In this document: piece after piece, positions 16,194 to 24,631 of the stretch
Layout of the letters: each line of letters starts with the position of its first letter
Position numbering within the stretch: the stretch's first letter is position 1
Assembly: GCF_018613315.1 (NCBI RefSeq)
Contig: NZ_JAGGQL010000005.1
Location: 156,286-220,285, forward strand
Length of the DNA stretch: 64,000 nucleotides
Reading direction: 5' to 3'
Source of the DNA: Bacillus sp. ISL-37
Lineage (GTDB): Bacteria > Bacillota > Bacilli > Bacillales > Cytobacillaceae
Notes under the pieces: model-generated
Seen by the model: only the letters and a program-made list of their open reading frames with translations
The model's database searches: none
What the model was told of the DNA's origin: nothing
Made by a program: the position numbers and the translations under genes

Positions 16194-17285
16194 TTACACC
16201 GCCCTTTCATGAAAAAGCTGGCTGACGATTTGCAGAATGAACTCATGGTCTTCGCGAGTGCCGAGAGTAATCCGGAATGCTTCCTTGTAGCCCGGAAGTT
16301 GCATTTGCCTGACAAGGACGCCATTTTTCGTCAGCGTCTGGATGACCGGCCTGTTCGTGAAGGCAAACAGGAAGTTGGATTGCGATGGGAAACTATCAAT
16401 CTCCAACTCTTTGAACTTCGCACTCAGGAAGTCTCTTTCTGCACTATTTTTAGCGGAACAGTCCTGGATGAAAGCCTGGTCTTCCAACGCAGCCACCGCT
16501 GCTGCTTGCGCAAGCTGGTTGACATTGAAAACATCCCTGACTTTGTGAAGTTCCTTAGCAATTTCCTCCTGCATGATGCCGTAGCCAACACGCAGACTCG
16601 CAAGGCCATAGATTTTTGAAAAAGTCCTGAGGATGACAATGTTTTGATATTGATCAAGCAACGGCATCGTATCAAGATATTCATCAGAATCCGCATATTC
16701 AAAATAAGCCTCATCCATAATGATCAGGACGTTTGACGGCACATTGTCGATAAACGAAAGCAATTCCTGTTTGGCGACGATCGTCCCAGTCGGATTGTTC
16801 GGATTGCAGACGAATACCATTTTTGTTTTTTCGTTGATGGCTTCCTGCATTTTTTTGAGATCATGCCTGCCATCAATCATCGGAACGGTGACAGATACGC
16901 CGCCCTCAATCAGTACATTCGTTTTATAGCGAGGAAAAGTTACCTCCGCCATGACCGCTTCATCATTTTTATCGATATAAGCCCGGGTAAGCAGGCGAAT
17001 GATTTCTTCTGAACCGTTCGAAACAAGAAAATGCTTCTGGTCTAATTTATAATGCGATGACAGTTTCTCTACGATCCCTGATGTCATTCCATCTGGATAG
17101 AATGCCAGATTAGCAGATGACTGCATGATTGCTTCTCTGACCTTTGGTGAAGTGCCATAAACATTTTCATTATCCGAAAGCTTTCTTACTGTTGTGATTC
17201 CATACTGTTCTTTAATTTCCTCAATTGTCTGGCCGAGGGCATAAGGTGTGATCCCTTCAAGTTCTGCTCTTGCTTTAATATTCAT
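16194..17285 (-). CDS. HisC-like class I/II aminotransferase, probably aromatic
   Basis: 363 residues of the histidinol-phosphate aminotransferase family: N-terminal KLSDNENVYGTSP, PLP-site VCNPNNPTGT, DEAYFEY and the Schiff-base lysine in FSKIYGLASLRVGYG. HisC paralogues often transaminate tyrosine and phenylalanine, and this one lies between hppD and the homogentisate genes, so conversion of tyrosine to 4-hydroxyphenylpyruvate is the likely role. The second ATG (17285), 7 nt after GGGGG, is preferred to the first, which touches the SD. Confidence 0.8.
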   Translation of the reverse strand: MNIKARAELEGITPYALGQTIEEIKEQYGITTVRKLSDNENVYGTSPKVREAIMQSSANLAFYPDGMTSGIVEKLSSHYKLDQKHFLVSNGSEEIIRLLTRAYIDKNDEAVMAEVTFPRYKTNVLIEGGVSVTVPMIDGRHDLKKMQEAINEKTKMVFVCNPNNPTGTIVAKQELLSFIDNVPSNVLIIMDEAYFEYADSDEYLDTMPLLDQYQNIVILRTFSKIYGLASLRVGYGIMQEEIAKELHKVRDVFNVNQLAQAAAVAALEDQAFIQDCSAKNSAERDFLSAKFKELEIDSFPSQSNFLFAFTNRPVIQTLTKNGVLVRQMQLPGYKEAFRITLGTREDHEFILQIVSQLFHERAV

Positions 17286-17320
17286 GTTCATCCCCCATTT
17301 TCTCTGCCACCGTTTATAAC

Positions 17321-17343
17321 GAAAAGGGAGCGAATCGCCCCCT
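17321..17343 (-). terminator. Weak hairpin between hppD and the aminotransferase gene
   Basis: GGGGGCGA-TT-CGCTCCC followed by TTTTCG on the minus strand. It may be a partial terminator or processing site lowering expression after hppD. Confidence 0.4.
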
Positions 17344-17356
17344 TCTGTCCCAGCTA

Positions 17357-18472
17357 TTAAAGGTTGCCGCGTCTTTCCTGTTCACGCTCGATTGATTCAA
17401 ATAGAGCCTTGAAGTTTCCTTCACCGAAACCTCTTGCGCCTTTACGCTGGATGATTTCAATGAACAGCGTCGGACGGTCTACGATTGGCTTTGTGAAGAT
17501 TTGCAACAGGTAGCCTTCATCGTCCCGGTCTACTAGAATACTAAGCTCTTTTAACTTATCAATCTCTTCGTCAATTTCGCCAACACGCTCAGACAGCATT
17601 TCATAGTATGAATCCGGTGTGCTCAGGAATTCCACTCCATTCTCATGGAGTTGTGCTACTGTGCTGACAATATCCTCTGTCAAAATCGCAAGGTGCTGGA
17701 CGCCTGGTCCGTTGTAGAATTCAAGGTATTCCTGGATCTGTGATTTACGCTTTCCTTCTGCCGGCTCGTTGATCGGGAACTTGATTCGGCCGCCATTGTG
17801 CATTACTTTGGACATCAACGCTGAATACTCAGTCACGATATCCTTATCAGTGAAGTGCTTCATTTCCTTGAAGCCCATAACATTCGCATAATAGTTAACC
17901 CATTCTTCCATTCTCTCAACATTGCCGACAACATGGTCGATGCCGATGAAACCTGCGTCATTCACAGGAACAGTCGTTTCGTGCTCAACAAAGCCTGGCA
18001 TAAAAAGGCCTTTGTAATTTTTTCTTTCAACCAGTGTATGGATTGTATCTCCATATGTACCGATGACGGCTTTCTTTAAAGTACCTTGCTCATCAGAAAC
18101 CTCATGCGGCGGCTGGATTTCGATCGCGCCTCGCTTAACCGCTCCCTCATATGCCTTCTCGACATCATCAACTGCTAGCGCGATATCCTTGACACCATCA
18201 CCATGAGTCTTGACAAACTGTGCTACACGAGATGAATCGTTGTATGTTCCAGTCACAACCAGACGAATCTTGCGCTGCTGAAGTACATAGGATGTGGTTT
18301 CACGGTTGCCTGTTTCAAGACCGGAATATGCCACGACCTTAAAGCCGAAAGCAGTCTGGAAAAAGTGAGACGCCTGCTTGGCGTTTCCTACATAAAGCTC
18401 TAAATAATCAACATCCTGAACCGGGAAAAAATCCTCCGTACTTTGGCCAGATACCATAACTTTCTCTTGCAT
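17357..18472 (-). CDS. hppD: 4-hydroxyphenylpyruvate dioxygenase
   Basis: 371 residues, two VOC domains. The Fe(II) facial triad is visible as H in GIDHVVGNV, H in GVQHLAILTEDI and E in LFIEIIQRKG, followed by the conserved C-terminal GFGEGNFKALFESIEREQ. It converts 4-hydroxyphenylpyruvate to homogentisate. First gene of the operon hppD-aminotransferase-flavin reductase-FAH-hmgA, preceded by a plausible sigma-A promoter. ATG with AGGAGG 8 nt upstream. Confidence 0.95.
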   Translation of the reverse strand: MQEKVMVSGQSTEDFFPVQDVDYLELYVGNAKQASHFFQTAFGFKVVAYSGLETGNRETTSYVLQQRKIRLVVTGTYNDSSRVAQFVKTHGDGVKDIALAVDDVEKAYEGAVKRGAIEIQPPHEVSDEQGTLKKAVIGTYGDTIHTLVERKNYKGLFMPGFVEHETTVPVNDAGFIGIDHVVGNVERMEEWVNYYANVMGFKEMKHFTDKDIVTEYSALMSKVMHNGGRIKFPINEPAEGKRKSQIQEYLEFYNGPGVQHLAILTEDIVSTVAQLHENGVEFLSTPDSYYEMLSERVGEIDEEIDKLKELSILVDRDDEGYLLQIFTKPIVDRPTLFIEIIQRKGARGFGEGNFKALFESIEREQERRGNL

Positions 18473-18514
18473 TGTAAAACCTCCTGGAAGAATATTTATA
18501 ATATTTAAAATTAT

Positions 18515-18542
18515 TTTATAGTACTTATCCCTGCCCTCTCAA
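18515..18542 (-). promoter_or_regulatory. Candidate sigma-A promoter of the homogentisate operon
   Basis: Minus-strand TTGAGA (18537-18542), 16-bp spacer, TATAAA (18515-18520), about 40 nt before the hppD start. Confidence 0.45.
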
Positions 18543-18600
18543 GAGCGCGGTGTAAAGCTATAATGCTTCTGTGTGGTAAAGTATCGCCTCTAAATACCAG

Positions 18601-19977
18601 TTACATCAATTCCAGCAGCATCATTTTTGGATTCTCGATCAACTGTGCGAAACGGTTTGTAAAAGCAACAGCCGTTGCCCCGTCTGCGACTCTATGATCA
18701 AAAGCCATTGACAGATTCATGATTGAACGGATGGCAATTTCATCTTGATCTGTGACAACTGGCCGTTTCTTTGTTTTATGGAAAGAAACGAGCGCTGTCT
18801 GCGGATGCTGGATGATTGGTGTTGCTCCAATACTGCCGCCCAGCGGACCGACATTGCTAATAGTAAATGTACCTCCCGATATATCCTTTACCGTAAGCTT
18901 GTCATCAAGTGCAAGTTTTGTCAGACGCTTCATTTCATCATGAATTTGCTTTAAATTCCTTTGTTCAACATTCCTGATAACCGGCACAATCAGGCCTTCT
19001 GGAGTGTCCACGGCAATTCCGATATGATGCTCGCGCAACAGCTGGATGCTTTCGTTTTCTTCATCTAGCTTCGCATTAAATACCGGGAATTCTTTTAATG
19101 CAATGGACAGGACTTTAATGAAAAAGGCCGTCGCAGATATGGAGCTTCCGGAACCCTTGATCTCTTCTCGCAAAGCAATCAATTCGCTAACATCAATCTC
19201 CTCAAAGTGGGTACAGTGAGGGATCGTATACATGGATTGAACCATCTTTTTCGCAATCTGCTTGCGGCGGCCGCGGAATGGCAGTATATCCTGGTGGCTG
19301 AGCTTTTTCTCGGTCGGAGCCCTTTCTTCAGAACCCACTTCCGAAACATTCGGAGCCTTCGATTCGGAAGCAGGTTTTGAAACGTTCGGAACCTCTCGTT
19401 CGAAACGATGCTGCGAAACATTCGGAACCTGCTGTTCGGAACCTGTTTCCGAAGTGCTCGCACCCCCATGATCTCTTAATTTAACAAATGCCAATATATC
19501 TTCTTCGGTAATCCGGCCTGCTGGTCCAGTTCCTTTGACTTCCATAATGTTGACGCCTTTTTCCCTGGCAACTTTCCGCGTATAGGGAGATGCCAGAATC
19601 TGCCCAAGTCGCGCGCTTACACCTACAGGCACCTTGACTTCAGCTGGTCTGTCCAACACAGCTACTGCAGCTTCTGCAGGTTCTGCTTCTGTTTTTACAA
19701 CATCAGCGATCTTCTGGGACTCGCTAGTTTGAACTCCGCTGGAACGATCCTCCATAATCAGCAGGGTAGTCCCTACCTTTACCGTTTGCCCCGGGGTTAA
19801 CAATAGTTCTTTAATGACACCTGAACGGGGAGCGGGAATCTCTGCGGTCATCTTGTCTGTCTGGACTTCAACCAATGGATCATCAGCCTTGACGAAATCT
19901 CCTGGTTTCACCAGGTAACAATTGATGTCCGCTTCGGTCATGCCTTCCCCAATGTCGTGGAGCTTTACTTCAACCAT
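18601..19977 (-). CDS. 2-oxoacid dehydrogenase E2 (dihydrolipoyl acyltransferase)
   Basis: 458 residues: an N-terminal lipoyl domain with the lipoylated Lys in QTDKMTAE, a peripheral-subunit-binding domain (ASPYTRKVAREKGVNIMEVKGTG), and a catalytic domain ending in AFDHRVADGA (DHRxxDG). The linker before the catalytic domain has three 12-residue repeats starting (V/A)PNVS at about 184-219, a 36-bp tandem repeat in DNA. By the cluster it is the acyltransferase of a branched-chain/aromatic 2-oxoacid dehydrogenase; E3 is not encoded here. ATG at 19977 (GGAGG 7 nt upstream) is preferred to the GTG two codons earlier. Confidence 0.9.
   Translation of the reverse strand: MVEVKLHDIGEGMTEADINCYLVKPGDFVKADDPLVEVQTDKMTAEIPAPRSGVIKELLLTPGQTVKVGTTLLIMEDRSSGVQTSESQKIADVVKTEAEPAEAAVAVLDRPAEVKVPVGVSARLGQILASPYTRKVAREKGVNIMEVKGTGPAGRITEEDILAFVKLRDHGGASTSETGSEQQVPNVSQHRFEREVPNVSKPASESKAPNVSEVGSEERAPTEKKLSHQDILPFRGRRKQIAKKMVQSMYTIPHCTHFEEIDVSELIALREEIKGSGSSISATAFFIKVLSIALKEFPVFNAKLDEENESIQLLREHHIGIAVDTPEGLIVPVIRNVEQRNLKQIHDEMKRLTKLALDDKLTVKDISGGTFTISNVGPLGGSIGATPIIQHPQTALVSFHKTKKRPVVTDQDEIAIRSIMNLSMAFDHRVADGATAVAFTNRFAQLIENPKMMLLELM
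19321..19434 (-). repeat. 36-bp tandem repeat inside the E2 linker
   Basis: Three in-frame units encode PNVSQHRFERE-, PNVSKPASESK- and PNVSEVGSEER-like segments. The DNA contains repeated TTCGGAACCT blocks and TTCGGAA/TTCCGAA inverted pairs, so it looks like an insertion tolerated by the flexible linker. Confidence 0.7.
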
Positions 19978-19988
19978 CGGCACGCCTC

Positions 19989-20984
19989 CTAAAACTTCAT
20001 TACTTTTTCGATTGCAGCTACGACTCTTTTCGGGGTCGGCAGATAATGATCTTCAAACCCAAAATACGGCACAGGCGTATCATAGCCTGTCACTCTTTCG
20101 GCCGGAGCCTTTTGATAAAGGAATGCCTCATCATTGATCAGTGAGATCAAATCACTGCCAGTGCCTCCCGTTGCATGTGCTTCATGGACAATCACCGTTC
20201 GTCCTGTCTTCTGGACTGACTCTATGACAAGGTCTTTGTCAATCGGATAAAGTGTCCTCAGATCAAGGACCTCACACTGGACACCCTTTTGTTTCATATC
20301 TTCAGCAGCCTTCATCGCTACCGGTATCATCGCGCCCCAGGCAATAACCGTCACATCGTCGCCTTCGGTCAATTTCTTTCCTTTTCCTATTTCAACTGTA
20401 TACTTCCCTTCCGGAACCTCACCGCGCGAGGACCGATAGCTTCTCATTGGCTCTAAAAAGAGAACAGGGTCCGGATCTTCAATTGCTGCGATCATCAGGC
20501 CTTTGGCGTCATAGGCATTGGATGGACAGACCACCTTCATTCCCGGCATATGGGTAAAAAGGGATTCCGTGCTGTCACAATGGATTTCAGGTGCGCGTAC
20601 ACCGGCGCCATATGGAGCGCGAATCACCATGGGCACAGTAAAATGCCCAAGCGTCCTCATTCGCAGTCTTGAAGCATGGGTCATGATTTGTTCATAGGCA
20701 GGATAAATAAAGCCCAGGAACTGAATTTCCACCACGGGACGGAATCCATTAACGGCCATGCCGATCGCTGCCCCTACAAAGCCTGCTTCACTCAAAGGAG
20801 TATCTACCACACGGTCCTCTCCATATTTCTCCTGAAGACCATCAGTCGCACGGAATACCCCGCCATTTTTCCCGATATCCTCACCAAGGAGGATGACATC
20901 CTTGCTTTCACCGAGCATCGTATCCAGTCCATCGGTAATTGCCTGGACAAGCGTCAAGGTCTTTGTCTGTATTGCCGTATTCAT
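19989..20984 (-). CDS. 2-oxoacid dehydrogenase E1 beta subunit
   Basis: 331 residues of the transketolase-like beta chain: GEDIGKNGGVFRATDGLQEKYG, GFRPVVEIQFLGFIYPAYEQIMTHASR, RAPYGAGVRAPEIHCDSTESLFTHMPGMKVVCPSNAYDAKGL and a C-terminal transketolase domain with DLRTLYPID. Together with E1 alpha it decarboxylates a 2-oxoacid with TPP. The E1-alpha TGA and this ATG overlap in TGATG at 20982-20986, so translation is coupled. Substrate by context: phenylpyruvate and/or branched-chain oxoacids. Confidence 0.9.
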   Translation of the reverse strand: MNTAIQTKTLTLVQAITDGLDTMLGESKDVILLGEDIGKNGGVFRATDGLQEKYGEDRVVDTPLSEAGFVGAAIGMAVNGFRPVVEIQFLGFIYPAYEQIMTHASRLRMRTLGHFTVPMVIRAPYGAGVRAPEIHCDSTESLFTHMPGMKVVCPSNAYDAKGLMIAAIEDPDPVLFLEPMRSYRSSRGEVPEGKYTVEIGKGKKLTEGDDVTVIAWGAMIPVAMKAAEDMKQKGVQCEVLDLRTLYPIDKDLVIESVQKTGRTVIVHEAHATGGTGSDLISLINDEAFLYQKAPAERVTGYDTPVPYFGFEDHYLPTPKRVVAAIEKVMKF

Positions 20985-22051
20985 CACGCCTCACCTCCGA
21001 TCAGCTCAAGGTATTCCCGCTTTTGCTTCTCAATTGTCCATGTAGGCTTTTCGAAAACATAATCAAAGATCACTGCCGGGTCAGCTTTAGGGAACTTTTC
21101 CATTTCCTGTACAGCTGCATCAATTTCAGCAGCTGCCTGCGCTTCTATTTCCTTCACCCATGCTTCATCGTAAAGTCCTTCGTTTTTCATCCAGCGTTCA
21201 AGCCTTAACAAAGGATCAGTTTCCATACGCTTCAGCGCACTTTCTCCCTGGTCACGATATTTCGATGCGTCATCCGCAGTTGTATGTGATCCATACCGCC
21301 ACGTCATCGCTTCAATCAGTGTCGGGCCTTCGCCATTGCGGGCGCGCTCAAGTGCCTTTTCTGTTTCAATAAAAACGGCAAAAATATCGTTCCCGTCAAT
21401 CCTTACTCCAGGAATATCATATGCAAGAGCTTTTTGCGCAATGGTTGCGGAGTTCATCTGCTTGCTTATCGGGACAGAAATTGCGTATTGGTTATTCTGG
21501 CAAAAATATACGACCGGAGATTTGAAGACACTTGCAAAGTTCAAGCCTTCATGAAAATCACCTTCCGAAGTCGCTCCATCACCGAAATAACAAATCGCCG
21601 CATTCTTTGTTCCTTTTTGCTTTTCAGCAAAAGCTGCCCCTGCAGCATGTGGAATCTGGGTTGCAATCGGGATGGCTGGCGGGAAGATATTTTTCCCATC
21701 CGGCGGGACACAGCCTTCATTTCGTCCATTCCAGAACAGCAATATATTCCTCAGAGAGTGGCCGAACACCATGGCAGCACCGTGATCTCGGTACGTCGGG
21801 AACATCCAGTCATCACTTTCTAGTGCAAGAGCGGTTCCAACCTGGGAAGCCTCCTGCCCTTCAAACGGCGCGTACGTCCCGATACGCCCCTGGCGCTGAA
21901 GACTGATAGACTTCCTGTCCAGCGCCCGGATCCTTACCATTTCCGAATAGAACTTCTTCACTCGCTCTTCGGTCACCAAATCCTTATATTCCTCAGAAAC
22001 AATGTTTCCGTTTTGATCCATCACTTGAAAAATCGGAAAATCCTTTTCCAT
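20984..22051 (-). CDS. 2-oxoacid dehydrogenase E1 alpha subunit
   Basis: 355 residues with the TPP/Mg2+ motif GDGATSEGDFHEGLNFASVFKSPVVYFCQNN and the phosphorylation-loop-like YGSHTTADDASKYR. The length and pattern fit E1 alpha of pyruvate or branched-chain oxoacid dehydrogenases. Its neighbour upstream is phenylalanine dehydrogenase (gap about 33 bp), which would deliver phenylpyruvate as substrate. ATG at 22051 after GGGTGA. Confidence 0.9.
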   Translation of the reverse strand: MEKDFPIFQVMDQNGNIVSEEYKDLVTEERVKKFYSEMVRIRALDRKSISLQRQGRIGTYAPFEGQEASQVGTALALESDDWMFPTYRDHGAAMVFGHSLRNILLFWNGRNEGCVPPDGKNIFPPAIPIATQIPHAAGAAFAEKQKGTKNAAICYFGDGATSEGDFHEGLNFASVFKSPVVYFCQNNQYAISVPISKQMNSATIAQKALAYDIPGVRIDGNDIFAVFIETEKALERARNGEGPTLIEAMTWRYGSHTTADDASKYRDQGESALKRMETDPLLRLERWMKNEGLYDEAWVKEIEAQAAAEIDAAVQEMEKFPKADPAVIFDYVFEKPTWTIEKQKREYLELIGGEA

Positions 22052-22084
22052 CGGCTCACCCTTTTTTAAAAGTCTATGATTCTT

Positions 22085-23191
22085 TTACATTCTCACTGCC
22101 CATTTTGGACGCTTCATATGAGAGAAGAAGCTGTTTCGTCTTGTTCTGGCTTCAATCCGGTTTTCGCAAAATTTATTAGCGGCTTCAACAGTCGTGATTC
22201 CCTCCCGCTCTGCCTGCTTATAAATATTTAAAAGAGAATTATAGATAGCCTTCGTCTTCATCAAGACCCGTTCCTTATTTGGTGAATACAGCTCATCCGC
22301 CACCTGGATCAATCCGCCAGCATTGACGATGTAGTCAGGCGCATAAAGGATACCCTTCTCCTGAAGAATGTGACCATGACGTTCTTCCTTGAGCTGATTG
22401 TTCGCAGAGCCAACGACTGCTTTTACCTGAAGTTGTGGAATTGTGTCATCATTGATGATTCCGCCCATAGCGCACGGTATGAAAATATCAGCAGGCTGGG
22501 AATAAATTTCGTCACTGTTAACGACTTTGATTCCTGCTCCCATTTCTTCCGCTTTCTTAACGATTTGGTCGATTGCTTTTTGATTAATGTCCGTAACATA
22601 CAGGTCTGCGCCATTATCAAGAAGATACTCTGCTACCTTGTAGCCTACCTTTCCCAGCCCCTGGATCGCATAGGATTTTCCGGACAAATCATCCGTATCC
22701 CAAAGAGCTTTGCTTGTTGCCTGCAATCCAAAGATGACACCCTGAGCCGTTGGTACTGATGAATCACCGCTTCCGCCATATACTTCATCTACACCAACGA
22801 TGCAATTTGTTTCTTTTAATGCATGGACAAAATCTTCTGGATCTGTGCCCATGTCTGTTCCTGTATAGAAACGTCCCTGGATCGACTCTACAAACTGGCC
22901 AAATGCCCTGAACAATTCAGGACTCTTATCTGTTGTAGGATCGCCAATGATTACTGCCTTTCCTCCACCGAAATCCACATCAGCCGCAGCGCATTTATAG
23001 GTCATGCCTTTTGAAAGCCGCAGTACGTCTTCTAATGCATCATCAACTGATTTATAAGGATACATACGGCAACCGCCCAATGCCGGCCCTAACCGTGTAC
23101 TATGAATCGCAATGATCGCCTTTAATCCAGTTGCTTCATCATTACAAAATACTACCTGCTCGTGCTCACGAATTTGTTTAAACATATCCAT
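22085..23191 (-). CDS. pdh: Phenylalanine dehydrogenase
   Basis: 368 residues of the Glu/Leu/Phe/Val dehydrogenase family. [19 protein letters not shown] and [22 protein letters not shown] carry the substrate-binding and catalytic lysines; [24 protein letters not shown] binds NAD. The segment [21 protein letters not shown] resembles the phenylalanine enzyme of Lysinibacillus sphaericus, rather than leucine dehydrogenases, which have AEDVGT there. It would deaminate Phe to phenylpyruvate reversibly. Preceded by a perfect cre match and followed closely by E1 alpha. Confidence 0.82.
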   Translation of the reverse strand: MDMFKQIREHEQVVFCNDEATGLKAIIAIHSTRLGPALGGCRMYPYKSVDDALEDVLRLSKGMTYKCAAADVDFGGGKAVIIGDPTTDKSPELFRAFGQFVESIQGRFYTGTDMGTDPEDFVHALKETNCIVGVDEVYGGSGDSSVPTAQGVIFGLQATSKALWDTDDLSGKSYAIQGLGKVGYKVAEYLLDNGADLYVTDINQKAIDQIVKKAEEMGAGIKVVNSDEIYSQPADIFIPCAMGGIINDDTIPQLQVKAVVGSANNQLKEERHGHILQEKGILYAPDYIVNAGGLIQVADELYSPNKERVLMKTKAIYNSLLNIYKQAEREGITTVEAANKFCENRIEARTRRNSFFSHMKRPKWAVRM

Positions 23192-23221
23192 TGTTCTTTC
23201 CCCCTTTATTCCGTTAAACCA

Positions 23222-23235
23222 TGTTAGCGCTTACA
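23222..23235 (-). promoter_or_regulatory. cre site (CcpA operator) upstream of phenylalanine dehydrogenase
   Basis: The minus strand reads TGTAAGCGCTAACA, a full match to the Bacillus cre consensus TGWAANCGNTNWCA. It lies 31 bp before the start codon, in the gap after the thioesterase gene, where bound CcpA would act as a roadblock under glucose. Confidence 0.65.
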
Positions 23236-23252
23236 TTTTTGCGCAAAAATTT

Positions 23253-23642
23253 TTAGCTGCCTGTAAGTAATTCATTTATCTTTTCTTTAGGAAGGACCAC
23301 TTGCTTTACTTCCCCCACTCCTATAAGGCGACCCTTACTTTCTGCCCGTACATTGGTAAGAATGGTATTGGCTTGAAGGCCTGTGACGGTTGCAGTTACG
23401 GTAACCTCGGCCCCTTCAATACAAGGAGCTATGTGTTTAACTGTTACCGCGCCGCCCATACCTTCTTCATGATCCTCTAAAAAGGGAACGATAATTTGTC
23501 GCGATACCCACTCCATGTGATACACCATAGATACAGTGGAGTATACTGGATGGACGACTTTTCCCTCAAAGCGGGCAAACATTTCTGGTGTAACAATGAC
23601 ATCGATGGAGGCCGTTCGCCCAGCTATCAAACCATCTCGCAT
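23253..23642 (-). CDS. Hotdog-fold thioesterase, FlK-like
   Basis: About 129 residues. VYSTVSMVYHMEWVSRQIIVPFLEDHEEGMGGAVTVKHIAPC matches the fluoroacetyl-CoA thioesterase (FlK) group, including the S/T, E and H positions that form its catalytic triad. Here it probably hydrolyses an acyl-CoA from the pathway, for example to release trapped CoA; fluoroacetate is unlikely to be the natural substrate. First gene before phenylalanine dehydrogenase, under a promoter bracketed by ATAACGTT sites. The ATG at 23642 is chosen over one a codon earlier by SD spacing. Confidence 0.7.
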   Translation of the reverse strand: MRDGLIAGRTASIDVIVTPEMFARFEGKVVHPVYSTVSMVYHMEWVSRQIIVPFLEDHEEGMGGAVTVKHIAPCIEGAEVTVTATVTGLQANTILTNVRAESKGRLIGVGEVKQVVLPKEKINELLTGS

Positions 23643-23673
23643 CATATCCCACCTTTCCAAGTTACAAATATGT

Positions 23674-23722
23674 ATAACGTTTATTTAACGTTATCATAAC
23701 ATTTCGTTAAATAAACGGTCAA
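23674..23722 (-). promoter_or_regulatory. Promoter with nested ATAACGTT inverted repeats
   Basis: Minus-strand TTGACC (23717-23722), 18-bp spacer, TATGAT (23693-23698). CGTTTATTTAACG (23678-23690) and CGTTAAATAAACG (23705-23717) are perfect inverted repeats 14 bp apart, flanking the -10. ATAACGTT and AACGTTAT (23674-23694) form a further inverted pair. The motif resembles the palindrome in front of paaK and the ABC importer, pointing to the same repressor. Confidence 0.6.
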
Positions 23723-23797
23723 TAAATTGTAAGAAATTTTGATATTTTCTTAAAAATAATTTTGATATAATAATTAATCCCTCTTTTGAAGAATAAA

Positions 23798-23835
23798 CAA
23801 AAAACAACCAGCTACTTTGAGCTGGTTGTTTTTTG
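23798..23835 (-). terminator. Terminator of the ABC importer operon
   Basis: ACAACCAGCT/AGCTGGTTGT stem with a 6-nt loop and T-run on the minus strand, right after the ATPase stop; symmetrical, so it could work both ways. Confidence 0.8.
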
Positions 23836-23836
23836 T

Positions 23837-24631
23837 CTAGCTTAATAAAGCCCGGTCGCTTGCCATTTTTGTTCCACGAATGCGCTGGAATTCATTGAGC
23901 AAGTCTTCGATTGTCAGCTTTGCTTTTTGCTCTTCATTGACTTCGAGGATGATCTGGCCTTTGTCCATCATGATCAGCCTGTTGCCGAGGTCAAGTGCCT
24001 GTTGCATGTTATGCGTTACCATCAGTGTTGTAAGATGGTATTTGTCGACGATTTCTTTTGTTAAATTGGTAATCAACTCGGCACGTGAAGGATCGAGTGC
24101 CGCGGTATGCTCATCCAATAATAGGATCGATGGTTCCGTGAATGTCGCCATCAGCAGGGAAAGCGCCTGCCGCTCACCGCCTGATAACATCCCAACCTTG
24201 GCATTCAGCCGATCCTCAAGCCCGAGGTGCAGCGACTCAAGCACCTCCTGGAAAAGCTCACGGCGTTTCTTTGTGACGCCTAGGCGAAGCGAACGACGCT
24301 TGTTCCGTGAATAAGCAATCGCAAGGTTTTCTTCAATTGTCATACTCGGAGCAGTGCCAGCCATTGGGTCCTGGAAGACACGACCAATCATTTTTGAGCG
24401 GTTGTATTCTGACATATAGGTAACGTCCTTGCCATCGAGCGACACTTGCCCATGGTCAGGGAGCATTACTCCGGAAATGATATTCATCAAGGTAGATTTG
24501 CCGGCGCCATTACTTCCGATAACGGTAACAAAATCTCCCTTTTCAAGTGTTAAATTAATATCATCCAGGGCGATTTTTTCATCTGGAGTACCCTCATTGA
24601 AGACTCTATGAATCTGATTTAAGTGCAGCAC
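23837..24631 (-). CDS. ABC importer ATP-binding protein, TrpXYZ-type system
   Basis: 264 residues: Walker A GSNGAGKST, Q-loop VFQDP, signature LSGGERQALSLLMA, Walker B ILLLDEHTAALDP (E of the catalytic pair replaced in order by DEH), H-loop VTHNMQQAL. It powers the adjacent permease. This three-part arrangement (PF04392-type lipoprotein, BPD_transp_2 permease, ATPase) is shared with the proposed tryptophan transporter TrpXYZ. I place the start at GTG 24631, inside the permease 3' end, where GGGTGAGG lies just upstream; longer frames have no SD. Confidence 0.8.
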   Translation of the reverse strand: MLHLNQIHRVFNEGTPDEKIALDDINLTLEKGDFVTVIGSNGAGKSTLMNIISGVMLPDHGQVSLDGKDVTYMSEYNRSKMIGRVFQDPMAGTAPSMTIEENLAIAYSRNKRRSLRLGVTKKRRELFQEVLESLHLGLEDRLNAKVGMLSGGERQALSLLMATFTEPSILLLDEHTAALDPSRAELITNLTKEIVDKYHLTTLMVTHNMQQALDLGNRLIMMDKGQIILEVNEEQKAKLTIEDLLNEFQRIRGTKMASDRALLS

